In this document: piece after piece, positions 1-11,029 of the stretch
How positions within the stretch are numbered: position 1 is the first letter of the stretch
Layout of the letters: the number at the start of each line of letters is the position of its first letter
From: Monoplex corrugatus
Taxonomy: Eukaryota > Mollusca > Gastropoda > Littorinimorpha > Ranellidae
Assembly (NCBI GenBank): GCA_030674185.1
Contig: CM060314.1
Coordinates: forward strand, 19,139,587 to 19,203,586
Direction of reading: 5' to 3'
Length of the DNA stretch: 64,000 nucleotides
The notes under the pieces: model-generated
Seen by the model: the letters and a program-made list of their open reading frames with translations, nothing else
What the model was told of the DNA's origin: nothing
Database searches by the model: none
Translations under genes and position numbers: made by a program

Positions 1-253
1 AGGAAACTGCTTTTGGTATCTACCAACATCAACATATCTCCCTCTGGCAATAAAGAAACGATGCAAGCTGGTCCTAGTGGTCACTTCAACTGCCATGGCA
101 ACTGTCCTAGATTGTTCTTCAAATCATCAATCTCATGATGCTGGAAGAGAGAGGGATAGAGGACTGTCTGAAGATGCATCCCGTCAGTAACGTGATATAC
201 ACATAACTACAGATTTAAATAAACAAATTGTGTGCATGTGCGTGCGTGTGTGT

Positions 254-322
<69 letters not shown>

Positions 323-338
323 GTGTGTGTGTTTACAG
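1..338 (+). other. Intron upstream of receptor A last exon, with (GT)n at its 3' end
   Basis: No convincing coding signal is seen in 1-227. A (GT)n tract runs from about 235 to 330 and is followed directly by tttacag, ending at 338, which I take as the splice acceptor of receptor A. The open frame through the GT tract (Cys-Val repeats) is a repeat artefact. Confidence 0.7.
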
Positions 339-2414
339 CCCCCTACAAAACTGGACATCCTTTATGAACTTGCTATGCAATTGACCAGTAAACATATCCG
401 GCCTCACGGGCAGGAAAAGAATCCCTGGATTTATAGTTTACCACCACCTGCAGTTCTTAATTTCGACAGCAAGTACAGGTTAAACTTAACAGTCTTCAGT
501 GACCCCACAAACAGAAGCAGATGTCCAGACACCCATTTCCAATGTATCCCCAATGGCTACTGTCTGCCTGTCTTCCTTCTTTGCAATGGAGTCAGTGACT
601 GTCCACAGAAAACTGATGAAATAGATTGTGAACAGTATACTTGTACTGGTTTCTACCGATGTCGAGGTTCCAAAGTTTGTGTGCATCCAGATCACTTGTG
701 TGATGGTGTACTTCAATGTCCACAGAGTGACGATGATTGGCTGTGTGATTTTCGTTGTCCTGACGAGTGTAAATGCTATGGACTGGCCTTTTACTGTTCA
801 CGATCTTTTCCAGTGTACAAATATCATAACCTAAGATTTCTTGATGCCAGAGGGTCTCTGTTAAAACCTCCATATCTTGGGTACAATTTACTGCTTATCT
901 ATCTAAATTTGGCAGATAATGGTCTGACGAATTTGACAGGCCTTCACTCATCTTTGCTAAAAACTCTAGACGTCAGCGACAATCAGATCAGGTTAATACA
1001 CACAAATGATCTACAAATCTTAAATAATTTACAAAAGATTATTTTGTCTGGAAACCCTCTTGTTCAAGAATTTTTTGTTCAAGACACAATTCAGTATGTT
1101 GAAATGCAGACATTACAAGTTTTGAATATAGGACGAATATCACTCTCAACATTTAACACTAGTATTTTATCATTATTTCCGAATTTGCAAACACTCAATC
1201 TTTCGTCCAGTGATATTGAAAAAATTGATAAAACTGGATTTGGATTTCTGTCAAAACTTGAAATCATTGACCTTCGAGGCTCAGATGTTCCTGTCTTTCC
1301 GCATGATATATTTTCAGGTTTGTTCAAACTTCGGTTAGTCTATGCCAATAATTTCAGACTATGCTGTCCGGACATACTACCCCCACGGTTTAATGTTTTT
1401 TACTGTCATGCTCCTACTGACGAAATATCGTCATGTGATGACCTTATCCATTCCAGGTTTTACCAACTTCTGCTGTTTGTGTTTTCTGGTCTGGCTCTCA
1501 TGGGAAATCTGGGCAGTTTTCTTCTGAGGACTTGTTTCGCTTCCAGTAAGTCACTGGGATTTGGGACTTTAGTCACACATCTTTGTGTGTCCGATTTTCT
1601 GATGGGAGTCTATCTGTTGATAATAGGAACTGCTGATCAAATGTATCGAGGTAATTTTGTATCAAAGGATTTTGAATGGAGACAGAGTGCTGTGTGCAAA
1701 ACGGCAGGGTTTTTATCTTTGTTATCCGGTGAAGTATCCGCTTTCATTATATGTCTCATCACCTATGACCGCTTTGTTGCTGTGCATTTTCCTTTCAGCC
1801 AACTGTATTTCTCCCAACGGTCAGCCCATATAGCATGTGCCACAGTGTGGACACTGGGTTTGCTACTGGCTGCAGTTCCTTTGCTACCATTCGCAGCCCA
1901 CTGGGGGTTCTACAGCCAGACAGGTATTTGTATTCCACTTCCCATCACCAGACACAAGTTTCCAGGTCAGCGCTACTCCTTCGGTGTTATGATCGTTGTC
2001 AACTTTGTGCTCTTCATGGTGATAGGCCTGGGGCAGTTATCTATCTACTGGTCGATTAAAACCAACAGCATGTCTTCCTCATCTTCCTCGTCGTCATCAT
2101 CAAGAACGCTACACAAAGAGCTGACCGTCGCTCGCCGTCTCATAACTATCATCGTCACTGACTTTTTGTGCTGGTTCCCCGTTGGTTTGCTGGGTTTACT
2201 ATCCTCCAGTGGTATACCCATCTCTGGCGAAATGAACGTGGTGCTGGCCATTGTGGTTTTGCCTCTTAACTCCACCATTAATCCCTTCCTCTACACACTC
2301 AACACAATCAGAGAATGGAGGCGTCAGGCTAAGGAAGAACGCCAGAAGAAATTGGCTGGATTGCAGCACATGTGCAAACCAATCACGAGAAACCAGACAA
2401 GAGAAAGGTTGTAA
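339..2414 (+). CDS. Receptor A: GRL101-like LDLa/LRR/7TM receptor, last exon (5' part off window)
   Basis: This is the C-terminal 691 residues of a G-protein-coupled receptor with a large ectodomain. Counting from the acceptor at 339 (phase 0), it has LDLa repeats at about residues 62-97 and 102-136, a Cys-rich LRR N-cap (140-153), leucine-rich repeats (166-340), a Cys cap (342-366) and seven hydrophobic segments from 374. Class A hallmarks are present: GN in TM1, a DRF variant of DRY (477-479), a TM3 Cys that can pair with an extracellular-loop Cys, CWFP in TM6 (611-614) and NPFLY in TM7 (648-652). A run of about ten serines interrupts intracellular loop 3. The stop is TAA. The layout matches Lymnaea GRL101; membrane location and G-protein coupling are inferred from the family and the ligand is unknown. 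Upstream exons lie left of the window. Unlike receptors B and C, the half-LDLa that starts their main exon is absent here, so an extra intron separates it. Confidence 0.9.
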   Translation, partial: PPTKLDILYELAMQLTSKHIRPHGQEKNPWIYSLPPPAVLNFDSKYRLNLTVFSDPTNRSRCPDTHFQCIPNGYCLPVFLLCNGVSDCPQKTDEIDCEQYTCTGFYRCRGSKVCVHPDHLCDGVLQCPQSDDDWLCDFRCPDECKCYGLAFYCSRSFPVYKYHNLRFLDARGSLLKPPYLGYNLLLIYLNLADNGLTNLTGLHSSLLKTLDVSDNQIRLIHTNDLQILNNLQKIILSGNPLVQEFFVQDTIQYVEMQTLQVLNIGRISLSTFNTSILSLFPNLQTLNLSSSDIEKIDKTGFGFLSKLEIIDLRGSDVPVFPHDIFSGLFKLRLVYANNFRLCCPDILPPRFNVFYCHAPTDEISSCDDLIHSRFYQLLLFVFSGLALMGNLGSFLLRTCFASSKSLGFGTLVTHLCVSDFLMGVYLLIIGTADQMYRGNFVSKDFEWRQSAVCKTAGFLSLLSGEVSAFIICLITYDRFVAVHFPFSQLYFSQRSAHIACATVWTLGLLLAAVPLLPFAAHWGFYSQTGICIPLPITRHKFPGQRYSFGVMIVVNFVLFMVIGLGQLSIYWSIKTNSMSSSSSSSSSSRTLHKELTVARRLITIIVTDFLCWFPVGLLGLLSSSGIPISGEMNVVLAIVVLPLNSTINPFLYTLNTIREWRRQAKEERQKKLAGLQHMCKPITRNQTRERL

Positions 2415-2455
2415 CTTCACCTTGAGGTTTGCAGTTTGTAGAGGAGTGATGCAGA

Positions 2456-2461
2456 AATAAA
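2456..2461 (+). promoter_or_regulatory. Polyadenylation signal AATAAA of receptor A
   Basis: AATAAA lies 42 bases after the stop codon, implying a very short 3' UTR. The 2470-3150 stretch beyond it shows no gene I can support. Confidence 0.6.
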
Positions 2462-3159
2462 GTCAGCTTTTCCTGGGGGTCAGAGAATTATGAGGATGAG
2501 CTCATTTCTTCACTCCAGCTGCTATACTTTTCTCAGCATCTGGTCACTAGCGTCACGTGTTGAATGCACTTGTTTGCTTTTATTCTATCATTTGTTTTAG
2601 ACTATGGCATGTGTGTAAAGTGTTCACTATGAAGTTGTTTCTTCTTGTGTGGTGGTTTTATACCCACTGCCTCTCAGAATGATAGCATTTTAGATTGTCT
2701 TCCTTGTCAAGTTGACAGTCTCAAATTTGAACCATCGATTATGTTCTGACTTCAGCAACTGACACAATATCAGTTTTCAGGGGGCCTTTACCTACATTCT
2801 TCACACCATGATGCAGTGACTTATATAGTTGACAGCTGCTTCAAGTCAATGAAGCAGCATTTAAGAACTCTGAATGACTCTTACCGTGGGAGCAAACTTT
2901 GTGTTAGCTGATTCAACAGTACCATATCAAAGGTCAGTGCACACGTACTCAATTTTTGTCAGCAAAACCACACCATTAACCAGTCCTCTAACTTTCAGAT
3001 TTGTGAACTACACATTAGATTTCAGTTGCCAAGGAAATGCCCTCATTTTGGTGGGAGAAGGAAACCACGCCCAGTTCCTATCTGAACACGTGTCCAGCCC
3101 ACTCCTGTCTTGAAATTGAGTCCAGTCTCTTGTTCTCCAAGATAGCAAGTGTCGTCTGA

Positions 3160-4450
3160 CATAATTGTGTGTGCATTAATGTACAATCAGCTGCGCAGAG
3201 AGAGCAAAGTCCGCCATTACTAACTTTTTTGTACAATAATATTGACATATTCTGCGTAATAGAATCCAGGCTACGCTCGAAACGTGGTGAAGGAAAATGT
3301 AAATATTTTGCTCGAACTGTTCACACCACTTTGTCTTTTACCTGTGCTAACCGTGGATGTGATATTGTCATTGTGATGAAGAAACTACTCTGCAGTCAAA
3401 CATCCCCTACCAACATCTTTGTTTGAACTTGTAATTGTTAACCATTACCCTCCCTCACCATGCCATCAAACTATTCTTTATAGAAGCAATGATAAATTGT
3501 CTGGTATAGAAATTTAGATGAATTTACCGAAGTATCAAATTTTCCAACACTCGCCTTTTAGACAAATTTACCAAACAATTAAATTTCAACGCTCGCAAAG
3601 GAAATAAACGTATCATTGTTGGCGTTTGTATTCACTTTAATGAGCCTACGCATATTTCCACAGCTAAAACTGTAAGTCTGATGCACAATTTTGGTTTCTC
3701 CCAGTCTGTCAGTACTCTGACCCATCACGGTGGTCACATTCGTGACTGGGTGATTTAACGGATGAGTGATTTATCAGACTGAGGATCAAATTCTACGGCC
3801 AACAAAAGTTGATTAGACCCTTCCATCCAATCATGGTTGTGTAGTCGTCCAACTGTCTAACGCCAAACGACCAGTTCCTCCAAAGTCTATGGAACATCAC
3901 CGCCATCAGTAGAAATGCCTTGAAAGATGACTTACACTCCTTGCTCAGTTCACCACCCCGACACATTTATTGGCAGATACACCATGCCTACAAACCACAT
4001 TATACTCTTACTCTTTAGTAAAACGCCTGAAGGTACACAACCATTTCCTTGTCCCTAGCACAGTGCTGTTGCAGATCAGCTCCAGAAGGTGAAGTGTGAA
4101 TGATGCAGAACAGAACAATAACAGTTGGTCTCAAAATTCACAACACATAAACAGATATAAATGCTACCAAATACTGAGTGACAAAAATGTGCAAACAGCT
4201 AAAACAGCATTTTGCTGTTCTAAGATTTTCAAATGTTCCACAGCCAAACAGCTGCACAGCATGACAAACAACATTTTAGCAAAATCAAAAGTAGTTTCTC
4301 TTTCATTGTATTCTCTCCTACTGAATTGCCTGTAAAATTATCTGACGTTTTCAATGGTAAGATCAGCACCATCCGTGGTAGGCCAGATTCGTCATCTATT
4401 ATACTATTTGCGTCTGTTGATAAACAACTATTTTGACAGTCTTTTCTTTT
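3160..4450 (+). mobile_element. CR1-like LINE, decayed endonuclease region
   Basis: Broken reading frames match the order of a CR1-type LINE ORF2. An APE-endonuclease-like stretch (NIDIFCVIESRLRSK) lies at about 3240-3280, a segment corresponding to the conserved GDFN-to-HILDWV part at about 3610-3760, and a pre-RT stretch (FNGKISTIR) near 4350. Stops and frameshifts are frequent, so it is inactive. The same element resumes at 5395 after a later insertion. Assignment is from remembered family motifs. Confidence 0.6.
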
Positions 4451-4609
4451 TTTTCAGCAAGTGTCAGATTAAACTGTAAAAAAATGTAGCTGTAAACTCA
4501 GCACAAACATCCTGTGAACTTTAGTCTTTTTCACTTTCTCTCTTTTTGGATTGTCTGATGTGCTATCCCATACGTTCTTCATACTATTAACAAATTCTTG
4601 TCCACTGAT

Positions 4610-5388
4610 ATTTCCCCCCTCAACATCATCATCATCAGGTGCCCTGCCGCATGGCGTTGGCAACCATGGACTTCCAACCATCTCTATCTCTCGTTGCCCC
4701 CAGCATCACCCCCACCCTCCTCATCCCCAGCACTCTGCAAGTCCATCCAGCATTCTCTCCCTGGGTCTACCTGGTGCTCTCTTTCCCTCCAGCTTTCCCG
4801 TTGTGACCAGGTGCTCCAAATCCCCCTTCCTCATAAAATGGCCTATAAATGTTGCTTGTTTTTTCCTAATCTTCCTTATGGGTGATCTACTTGTGTCTGC
4901 CTCCATCTAGACTGTCTCGTTTGTTTTCTTTGCCGTCCATGGAACCCTCAACATTCTTCTGAGAAACCACATCTCGGCTGCCTCAATCTTGCTCTGGCTT
5001 TGCTTGCTGACTATCCACGCCTCGCATCCGTACAACAGTATTGGCTCTATACTACATTCAAGGACTCTCTTTCTGATGCTAACCGATAGGCATTTGTTGG
5101 TAAGAATGCTTGTCATCTTCTTGAATGCTGTTTTGGCTTGGCCGATTCTGCCAGCTATTTCCGATGTGCATCTGCCGTCTGATGAAATGACCGTTCCCAG
5201 GTATTTGAACTTATTAACCTGTGTCAAGGTTGTGCCATTTGCTGTTATTTTGCATGAGGGGATTTCATGTTTTTTACTGATCACTATGGCTTCAGTCTTC
5301 CTGCTGTTTAGTTCCAACCCCTTACCTTTGCTTTCTATTTCTAGTATATTCGCAAGGTTTTTGTAGATCCCTTTCATTTTCTGCAGAA
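4610..5388 (-). mobile_element. LINE-B copy 1, 3' end of a second LINE family, inserted into the CR1-like LINE
   Basis: The minus strand encodes the C-terminus of an endonuclease/reverse-transcriptase protein. Motifs include KFKYLGTVISSDGRCTSEI, YGCEAW, AAEMWFLRRMLRVPW, FIGHFMRKGDLEH and KRAPGRPRERMLDGLAE, and the product is broken near 4907 by an in-frame stop. The 3' end is a short (GATGAT)n tail at about 4622-4640. It is 5'-truncated, as is usual for LINEs. Four further copies lie in this window (11.5, 20.9, 40.5 and 48.2 kb). I cannot fix the clade. Confidence 0.8.
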
Positions 5389-5394
5389 AATGCA

Positions 5395-5780
5395 GAAAAA
5401 AATCCCCCCCCCCCCCCTCTACAGATTACAAAGCAATGACTCTCCATCCTTTGATATTATCCATCCTTTGCTTAAGAAAGTCACGCACGACCCCAATCAG
5501 CTCCAAAACTACCGCCCAGCTTCCAACCTCTCTTTTATTTCAAAGATGACTGAAACAAATGCCCTCTTTCAGCTTCTTGACTATCTCAGTTCCATTGATC
5601 TTTTTGATCTACACGGGTCTGCCCATAGAACTCATCAAAGGACAAAAGCAGCTTTTGTCAAGGCCTTCAATAATGCCACAGCTCTTGACAATGACAAAAC
5701 TATTTTGTCTCCTTCACATGTCAGCTGCTTTCTTACAATCAACCATGATAATCTTCTTTCTTGGAATTAGTCGTGTAAAG
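5395..5780 (+). mobile_element. CR1-like LINE continued: reverse-transcriptase N-terminal part
   Basis: The frame at 5450-5770 reads like the start of a CR1/Rex-type RT domain: LLKKVTHDPNQLQNYRPASNL, then FISKM, QLLDYL and an eroded later part. It continues the element that stops near 4450, which makes LINE-B (4610-5388) a nested insertion. A C-rich homopolymer marks the junction near 5403-5418. Confidence 0.6.
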
Positions 5781-5799
5781 GATTATAACTTTATTTTCA

Positions 5800-6129
5800 C
5801 TGTTTAAATCTTATATAAACACACACACACAAAAATGTCAGTCAGTGATCTCTATTCTCTTGAAACATCCTGTAATGTTTGCTTTCTATATGTCAGTACA
5901 TCTCGCTGAGACGGTAGACTTTCCCCTTCAGTTACTTACTTCATATCTGATCTGAAGATTTGTCTGTTTTACTTGAAATTGTGTGTATGTGGGTGAATAT
6001 GAACGTATGTGTACATGCATGCGCGGGCGTGTGTGTATTATATGTACGTGTACGTATGTGAATATGTTGTGTAAAAGAAAGAAAAAAAGAAACAGAGAGA
6101 GAGACAGAGACAGAGGCAGACAAGCTGAC

Positions 6130-6164
<35 letters not shown>

Positions 6165-6700
6165 GACAAACTCAGACAGACAGAGACAGAGAGACAGAAA
6201 GAGAGAGGGAGGAAGAGAGAGAGAGGCGGTAGAGAGAGAGAGAGAGAGAGGGGGGGTTGACTTACACTGGAATCGTAGTTGACACCATCAAGTTGTTGAC
6301 TGTTATTCAAAGCATTATGTGGTTACGACACAGGTGATATTTGTGGAAGTGGGGGTGATGACAATATCATTTTCGTCGTTGTTATCGTCATCATCGTTGC
6401 TGTCATCGCTGTTGTCATCTTCATCTTCTTCTCCTTATCGTTATTATCATGTTACTAGGTACTCTAGCATAGTAATAGCGTAATGGTCTCACAAGTGGAA
6501 AGAAGAGATTTAAATATCATCAGACCAAATCAATGTCAATTTTTTTCTAGCCCACTCAGTCCTTCTGAAGTGTGTGATATGGGCTGAATAACACACAAGG
6601 GTCACAGTCGTCGAGTTTTATCTATGTCACTGGTGATTCATTGAGAATGCTTCTCTTTTAAGTTTCATACAATCTGAATCCAAAATAGAACCCGACAGCC
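5800..6700. repeat. Gene-free stretch with (GACA)n/(GAGA)n microsatellite at 6075-6255
   Basis: Compound GACA/GAGA repeats occupy 6075-6255, and a short GTT/ATC-rich patch lies at 6370-6440. I see no gene or identifiable transposon in the rest. Confidence 0.7.
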
Positions 6701-6709
6701 AAATCATCA

Positions 6710-6985
6710 AGTCAAGTCAAGTCAAGTCAATTCAAGTCAAGTCATGTCAAGTCATGTCAAGTCAAGTCAAGTCATATCAAGTCATGTCAAGTCATGTCAA
6801 GTCCAGTCCAGTCCAGTCAAGTCATGTCAAGTCATGTGAAGTCAAGTCAAGTCAAGTCATGTCAAGTCATGTCAAGTCATGTCAAGTCAAGTTAAGTCAT
6901 GTCAAGTCATGTCAAGTCATGTCAAGTCAAGTCAAGTCAAGTCAAGTCAAGTCAAGTCAAGTCATGTCAAGTCAAATCAAGTTCA
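6710..6985 (+). repeat. Pentanucleotide satellite (GTCAA/GTCAT)n
   Basis: About 275 bases consist of the 5-mer GTCAA alternating with GTCAT, plus a few GTCCA units. The open frame through it is a repeat artefact. Confidence 0.95.
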
Positions 6986-7299
6986 TTGTTTCTAAAAAAA
7001 TGTTTTGTGGTCACCCACTAGAATGAAGACAAACATAAAACATTTACACTGAAACAGAAGGACTTTGACATGGTGTGGGTGAGGAATATATTCAGTTTCG
7101 CTCAGACGCGTCACTAACCACTTTGCTGTGGACTGAAAATGCTTTAGCTTTACTATATCCTCAATAAGACAAAGGCATTGTTTCAACCAACACCATTTCA
7201 AGATTTTTGGCGATGTACGGATTCTGATTGTCGTCAACAACCAGGAGATCGCGACTGTAGACAAATTCTACGGCTTGGGTGGTACAGTGAGCAGCAATG

Positions 7300-7560
7300 A
7301 ATCTCTAGAAACGAGCTCACACTGCATGCATGTACCTCAAACGCCAGCTTTGCCTCTCGAAGGCTGACCAAAAGGTTGTGGCTAGACCAAGCCATCAGAC
7401 TAGCTACGAAGATTGCTGTGTACAGAGCAATAGTATTGAGCAAACTGCTGTATTGATGCGAGACCTGGGTTACCTTCAGACTACTTTTTTTAAAAAACAA
7501 ATTCAGCAAAGATACCTGCGAAAATATCTACAACATCATGTGGCGAAATTGAAATTACAA
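7300..7560 (+). mobile_element. LINE fragment (RT C-terminal part)
   Basis: The + strand reads VYRAIVLSKLLY, a stop, then CETW, followed by a QQRYLRK-like basic segment. This is the pattern found after the RT domain in many LINEs. It is short, frameshifted and inactive. Confidence 0.5.
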
Positions 7561-7574
7561 TCTTCATGATATCT

Positions 7575-8030
7575 ACCTGGCTGAACCTGTCTCTCAGTGA
7601 CAAAATAGCTACTTACTGCGTAGCTTTCATCGGCGATCCAGCCGACTTCTTCAGCGCAACTGCTGGGTTGAGAACTGGCTTCAGTGCGCACCGTCGTGAG
7701 CGAACTCACGACAGTGCGACTGAATAAGTGAGGAGTACACCGATGGCAGGTTGTGTCGGCCCCGGTCACGGTTGAGGGTGGGGTTCCTTGCGGCGATGTA
7801 AACTGCCTCCTTTACTCCCCTCTGGAACCATCTTGTTCTTTGTCGAGAACTTGCACACTGTCCTTTTCAAAGTGGTGTTGGGTGTGGGTCAGATGTTCTC
7901 CCACTGGAGAGGACTCACGTTTGTGTTCTTTTAATCTTTTGTGCAAGTTGCGCTCAGTTTCGCCAATATAACTATGGTCACAGTCCTGGCAGACTATCTT
8001 GTATATCACCCCTGATGTGTTCATGTTCTG
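7575..8030 (-). mobile_element. Penelope-like element fragment with GIY-YIG endonuclease
   Basis: The minus strand encodes GVIYKIVCQDCDHSYIGET, then ERNLHKRLKEHKR. This is a GIY-YIG domain with the CxxC-type insert typical of Penelope-like retroelements. The preserved part runs to about 7812. Beyond it are a stop and a decayed tail containing EAVYIAARNPTLNRDRGR-like sequence. In intact elements the domain nicks DNA during retrotransposition; only this 3' portion is present, so it is a dead copy. A bacterial-type repair nuclease is unlikely because of the context and the stop. Confidence 0.75.
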
Positions 8031-8039
8031 AAGAAATCT

Positions 8040-8480
8040 GGCTCACCAAACAGTGAGTGGCTGCTCACCAAATGCTAGCTTTGCTGTCCGTGTGGAAGAT
8101 GACATATCAAAGATGCTTGGATACAAGGGATACACTGAAGGCCAACCTCATTCAGCTGTGGCATTTACACACCAACCTGTGGCATTTACACACCAACCTG
8201 TGGCATAAATTGATACACACCAACTGGAAAACATTGCCTCCAACAGAGTATGTTGTTGACAGCAAGTCACACAAAACAGCCGCTGTCCCACTGAAGAGGA
8301 ATTGAAAGAAGCAGTACCTAAGGCCGCAGGACTGCTTCTGTTGGATCGAAAGAATAATCCATCTACAGATGGCATTTTGTGCATGTTGGATGACAACAGG
8401 TACTACCAAACGCAACCAGATTAATCTGGTGACAGCGCAGAGTCTCATCTAATGGATGCCCTCATGGTGGCTTGCTGCTT
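8040..8480. other. Unassigned stretch
   Basis: Short open frames occur on both strands. The + strand contains a doubled 17-base unit (tggcatttacacaccaa) at 8160-8200. Nothing here allows a function to be given. Confidence 0.5.
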
Positions 8481-8486
8481 CTAGTT

Positions 8487-8891
8487 CTGGGAACAGGCCA
8501 GTTATACCCTTCAAGGTTCAAATCACCGCACTGTATAATAGTTCCTGGGAGCAGGCCAGTTATACCTTTCAAGGTTCAAAATCACCGCACTGTATAATAG
8601 TTCCTGGGAGCAGGCCAGTTATACCTTTCAGGTTCAAAATCACCGCACTGTATAATAGTTCCTGGGAACAGGCCAGTTATACCCTTCAAGGTTCAAAATC
8701 ACCGCACTGTATAATAGTTCCTGGGAGCAGGCCAGTTATACCTTTCAAGGTTCAAAATCACCGCACTGTATAATAGTTCCTGGGAACAGGCCAGTTATAC
8801 CCTTCAAGGTTCAAAATCACCGCACTGTATAATAGTTCCTGGGAACAGGCCAGTTATACCCTTCAAGGTTCAAAATCACCGCACTGTACAA
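8487..8891 (+). repeat. Minisatellite, about 7 copies of a 59-bp unit
   Basis: Units starting ctgggaacaggccagttata recur at 8487, 8545, 8604 and then about every 59 bases to about 8890, differing at a few positions (gggaaca versus gggagca) and by 1-base indels. The high similarity suggests recent amplification. Confidence 0.95.
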
Positions 8892-9559
8892 TCCCTCAAG
8901 TGTACCATAAAAACAGCAGGCATAAATTCATGATTGTACTTTTCATATCATGACAACTCTCATCCAAGCACAAACCTCTAACAAACCACTTGCTGCACAT
9001 ACAGGAAGCACCTCAAGACCACTCACGCTTCCAAAACTACTCCAGCGTACACAGAGCCTCACAACACAGCCATTCCACAACCACACACCTGGATACTCAC
9101 TAGCATCCCCCATTTTCATTCAAAAAGTACATCACGAACTCCAAGTTTCATGTCTCAACTTCACTCCAATCTCTCACCCACTGATCCACCATCCTCGATT
9201 TCCGTTCTCGTTCTCTTTGCACAAGTACTCTTTTGATGTTTTAGCGTGCGCGTTTGTGAGTAAGTGTGTGTGTGCGTGTGTTCCTCAAGACCAATAATTA
9301 TTACTAGAATCAATGATTCGTCTATTTTCAGCTTAAGTAACAACGAACGTGCCGTTTTGTCTCGGCAGGTGGGGAAGATGACTGAAGTTATAATTCTGTA
9401 TGGCTTCAGCGTGCTCTCCCACTTTCCAAAACTATGTCATCAGAAACCAGTCCTGACTTACGGAGGGTAGACGGTCACCTTATGCATTGTTGTTGAGAAA
9501 AACTTGTACTCTCCTAAAAATAATGGGTACATTAATATTGATTATTAACAAGAAACACC

Positions 9560-10290
9560 ACGAGGGTGCGGATGGGACCCAGAACACCAATGCCCCGCCA
9601 CTCTCCGGACAATCACATCCCAAACTCCCGACAACACTCGATAGTCATTTCATCAAGCAAAGGGGGGTTGTCCATGCGTTGCATGACCCATTCGGACCCA
9701 GGCATCAGTTACCTTGTTTACAATCCGAATGGCAAGGTGGGGAGATGACAAACCCCGGGACATAGCCACACAGCGCGCACCAACCAGGTCCAGCCCAGCT
9801 ACCAGACCAAGAGAGAATGGAAGACCCCTCTCTCGCCCCATTCTGGTCTTCATCTCTCTTTCGGGCCGCCCGCCAGGCCACCAGCTCGCATACCTGCCAG
9901 CTCTTTCCCCTTTACTATAGTCTCGATAGCAGTCAGAAAATCCCAACGTTGTCTTACTTCAACCACAGGGATTGTTTGGACGGCCGCGAAAGCAGCCAGG
10001 CATGATGCTCCAGACACAGCCCGTTTTACAGTTCACCAAGGCCTGACATGCCCCGAAAGGAATCCCAAGTTTGCCGTCTTTCCGAGTAGCCAGCAAGTCT
10101 TTCCCCGCGGTCATCAAGCCTGTTTCCCTAAAGTCGGTGGCCAAGCCAGTCTGTGTTTCCTGTACCACCCGTCATTCCGGAACATGGGCCACCTGTGCAG
10201 ATATTTCATACCGTATTTATCGTAGTAGATACCCGACTTTGTGGCGATTTGAAGCAATGTCGATGCGCAGCCAAGAGCGAATTTAAATGT
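9560..10290. other. GC-rich unassigned segment
   Basis: This stretch is clearly richer in G+C than its surroundings and has overlapping short frames on both strands (for example minus 9653-9946). None shows a domain or splice structure I recognise. It could be part of an unrecognised transposon or an untranslated exon. Confidence 0.4.
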
Positions 10291-10549
10291 AACTTGATTT
10301 GTAATGTATACGGTGCATTGCTTCCATGGTTGTTTTATCTCCTCTGTTTTACTCCCAATGACCAATTTCAGCTTGTTTATACAATCAACGCCGACTTATT
10401 CCATAATATCTGAAGTGAACTGTCCATGATTTGCATTGATCTGTAGGCGTATCCCCTATGATGATGCTGATTACATCAAGTGCTTCATTGAATAATGTAA
10501 GAATTAATGTGTATACAGAAAACAAAACATTTTTTTTTCATTTCGTTCA

Positions 10550-10706
10550 TACAGAGAGAGAGACAGAGGGAGAGAGAGAGAGAGAGAGAGAGAGAAGAAG
10601 AAGAAGAAGAAGAAGAAGAAGAAGAAGAAGAAGAAGAAGAAGAAAACGATGATGATGATGATGATGATGATGAAGAAAAGGTGGCGAGAAAGAGAGAGAA
10701 AGAAGG

Positions 10707-10782
<76 letters not shown>

Positions 10783-10790
10783 AGCGAGAG
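10550..10790 (+). repeat. Compound microsatellite (AG)n-(AAG)n-(GAT)n-(AG)n
   Basis: Four simple repeats are joined end to end. The open frames through it (poly-Glu, Arg-Glu, Ser-Leu) are artefacts. Confidence 0.95.
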
Positions 10791-11029
10791 AGGGAGCTTT
10801 TACACGAAAGAATACGGTACATTTTACAGCTAAGCATGAGAAACCAAAAGAAACGGAGGAGTTGTTAATTGGAGTAGCTGTGTCGATAGTATTAAATGTG
10901 CGGTTAGTACGTAGGAGAATCAAGTTAGTAATTACACAAACACTTTTTCTTATTTCTAACAGAGCTTGAATATCTGAATTTTCATGTCCAGGAGAATGTG
11001 GGAAAATAATCAGCTAGCTCAGCCATCAA

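Noticed and set aside
4551..4910. Plus-strand frames at 4551-4910, 11396-11734 and 48361-48786 (minus)
   Set aside because: They are antisense shadows of LINE-B copies.
7812..8024. Host GIY-YIG nuclease gene
   Set aside because: Truncated, with a stop and surrounded by retroelement debris. The CxxC insert is of Penelope type.
8487..8891. CRISPR-like array
   Set aside because: The 59-bp units are contiguous without unique spacers and the genome is eukaryotic. The same applies to the 32-bp array at 60.3-60.8 kb.
10507..10969. Acidic/basic protein frames
   Set aside because: They are produced by compound AG/AAG/GAT repeats.
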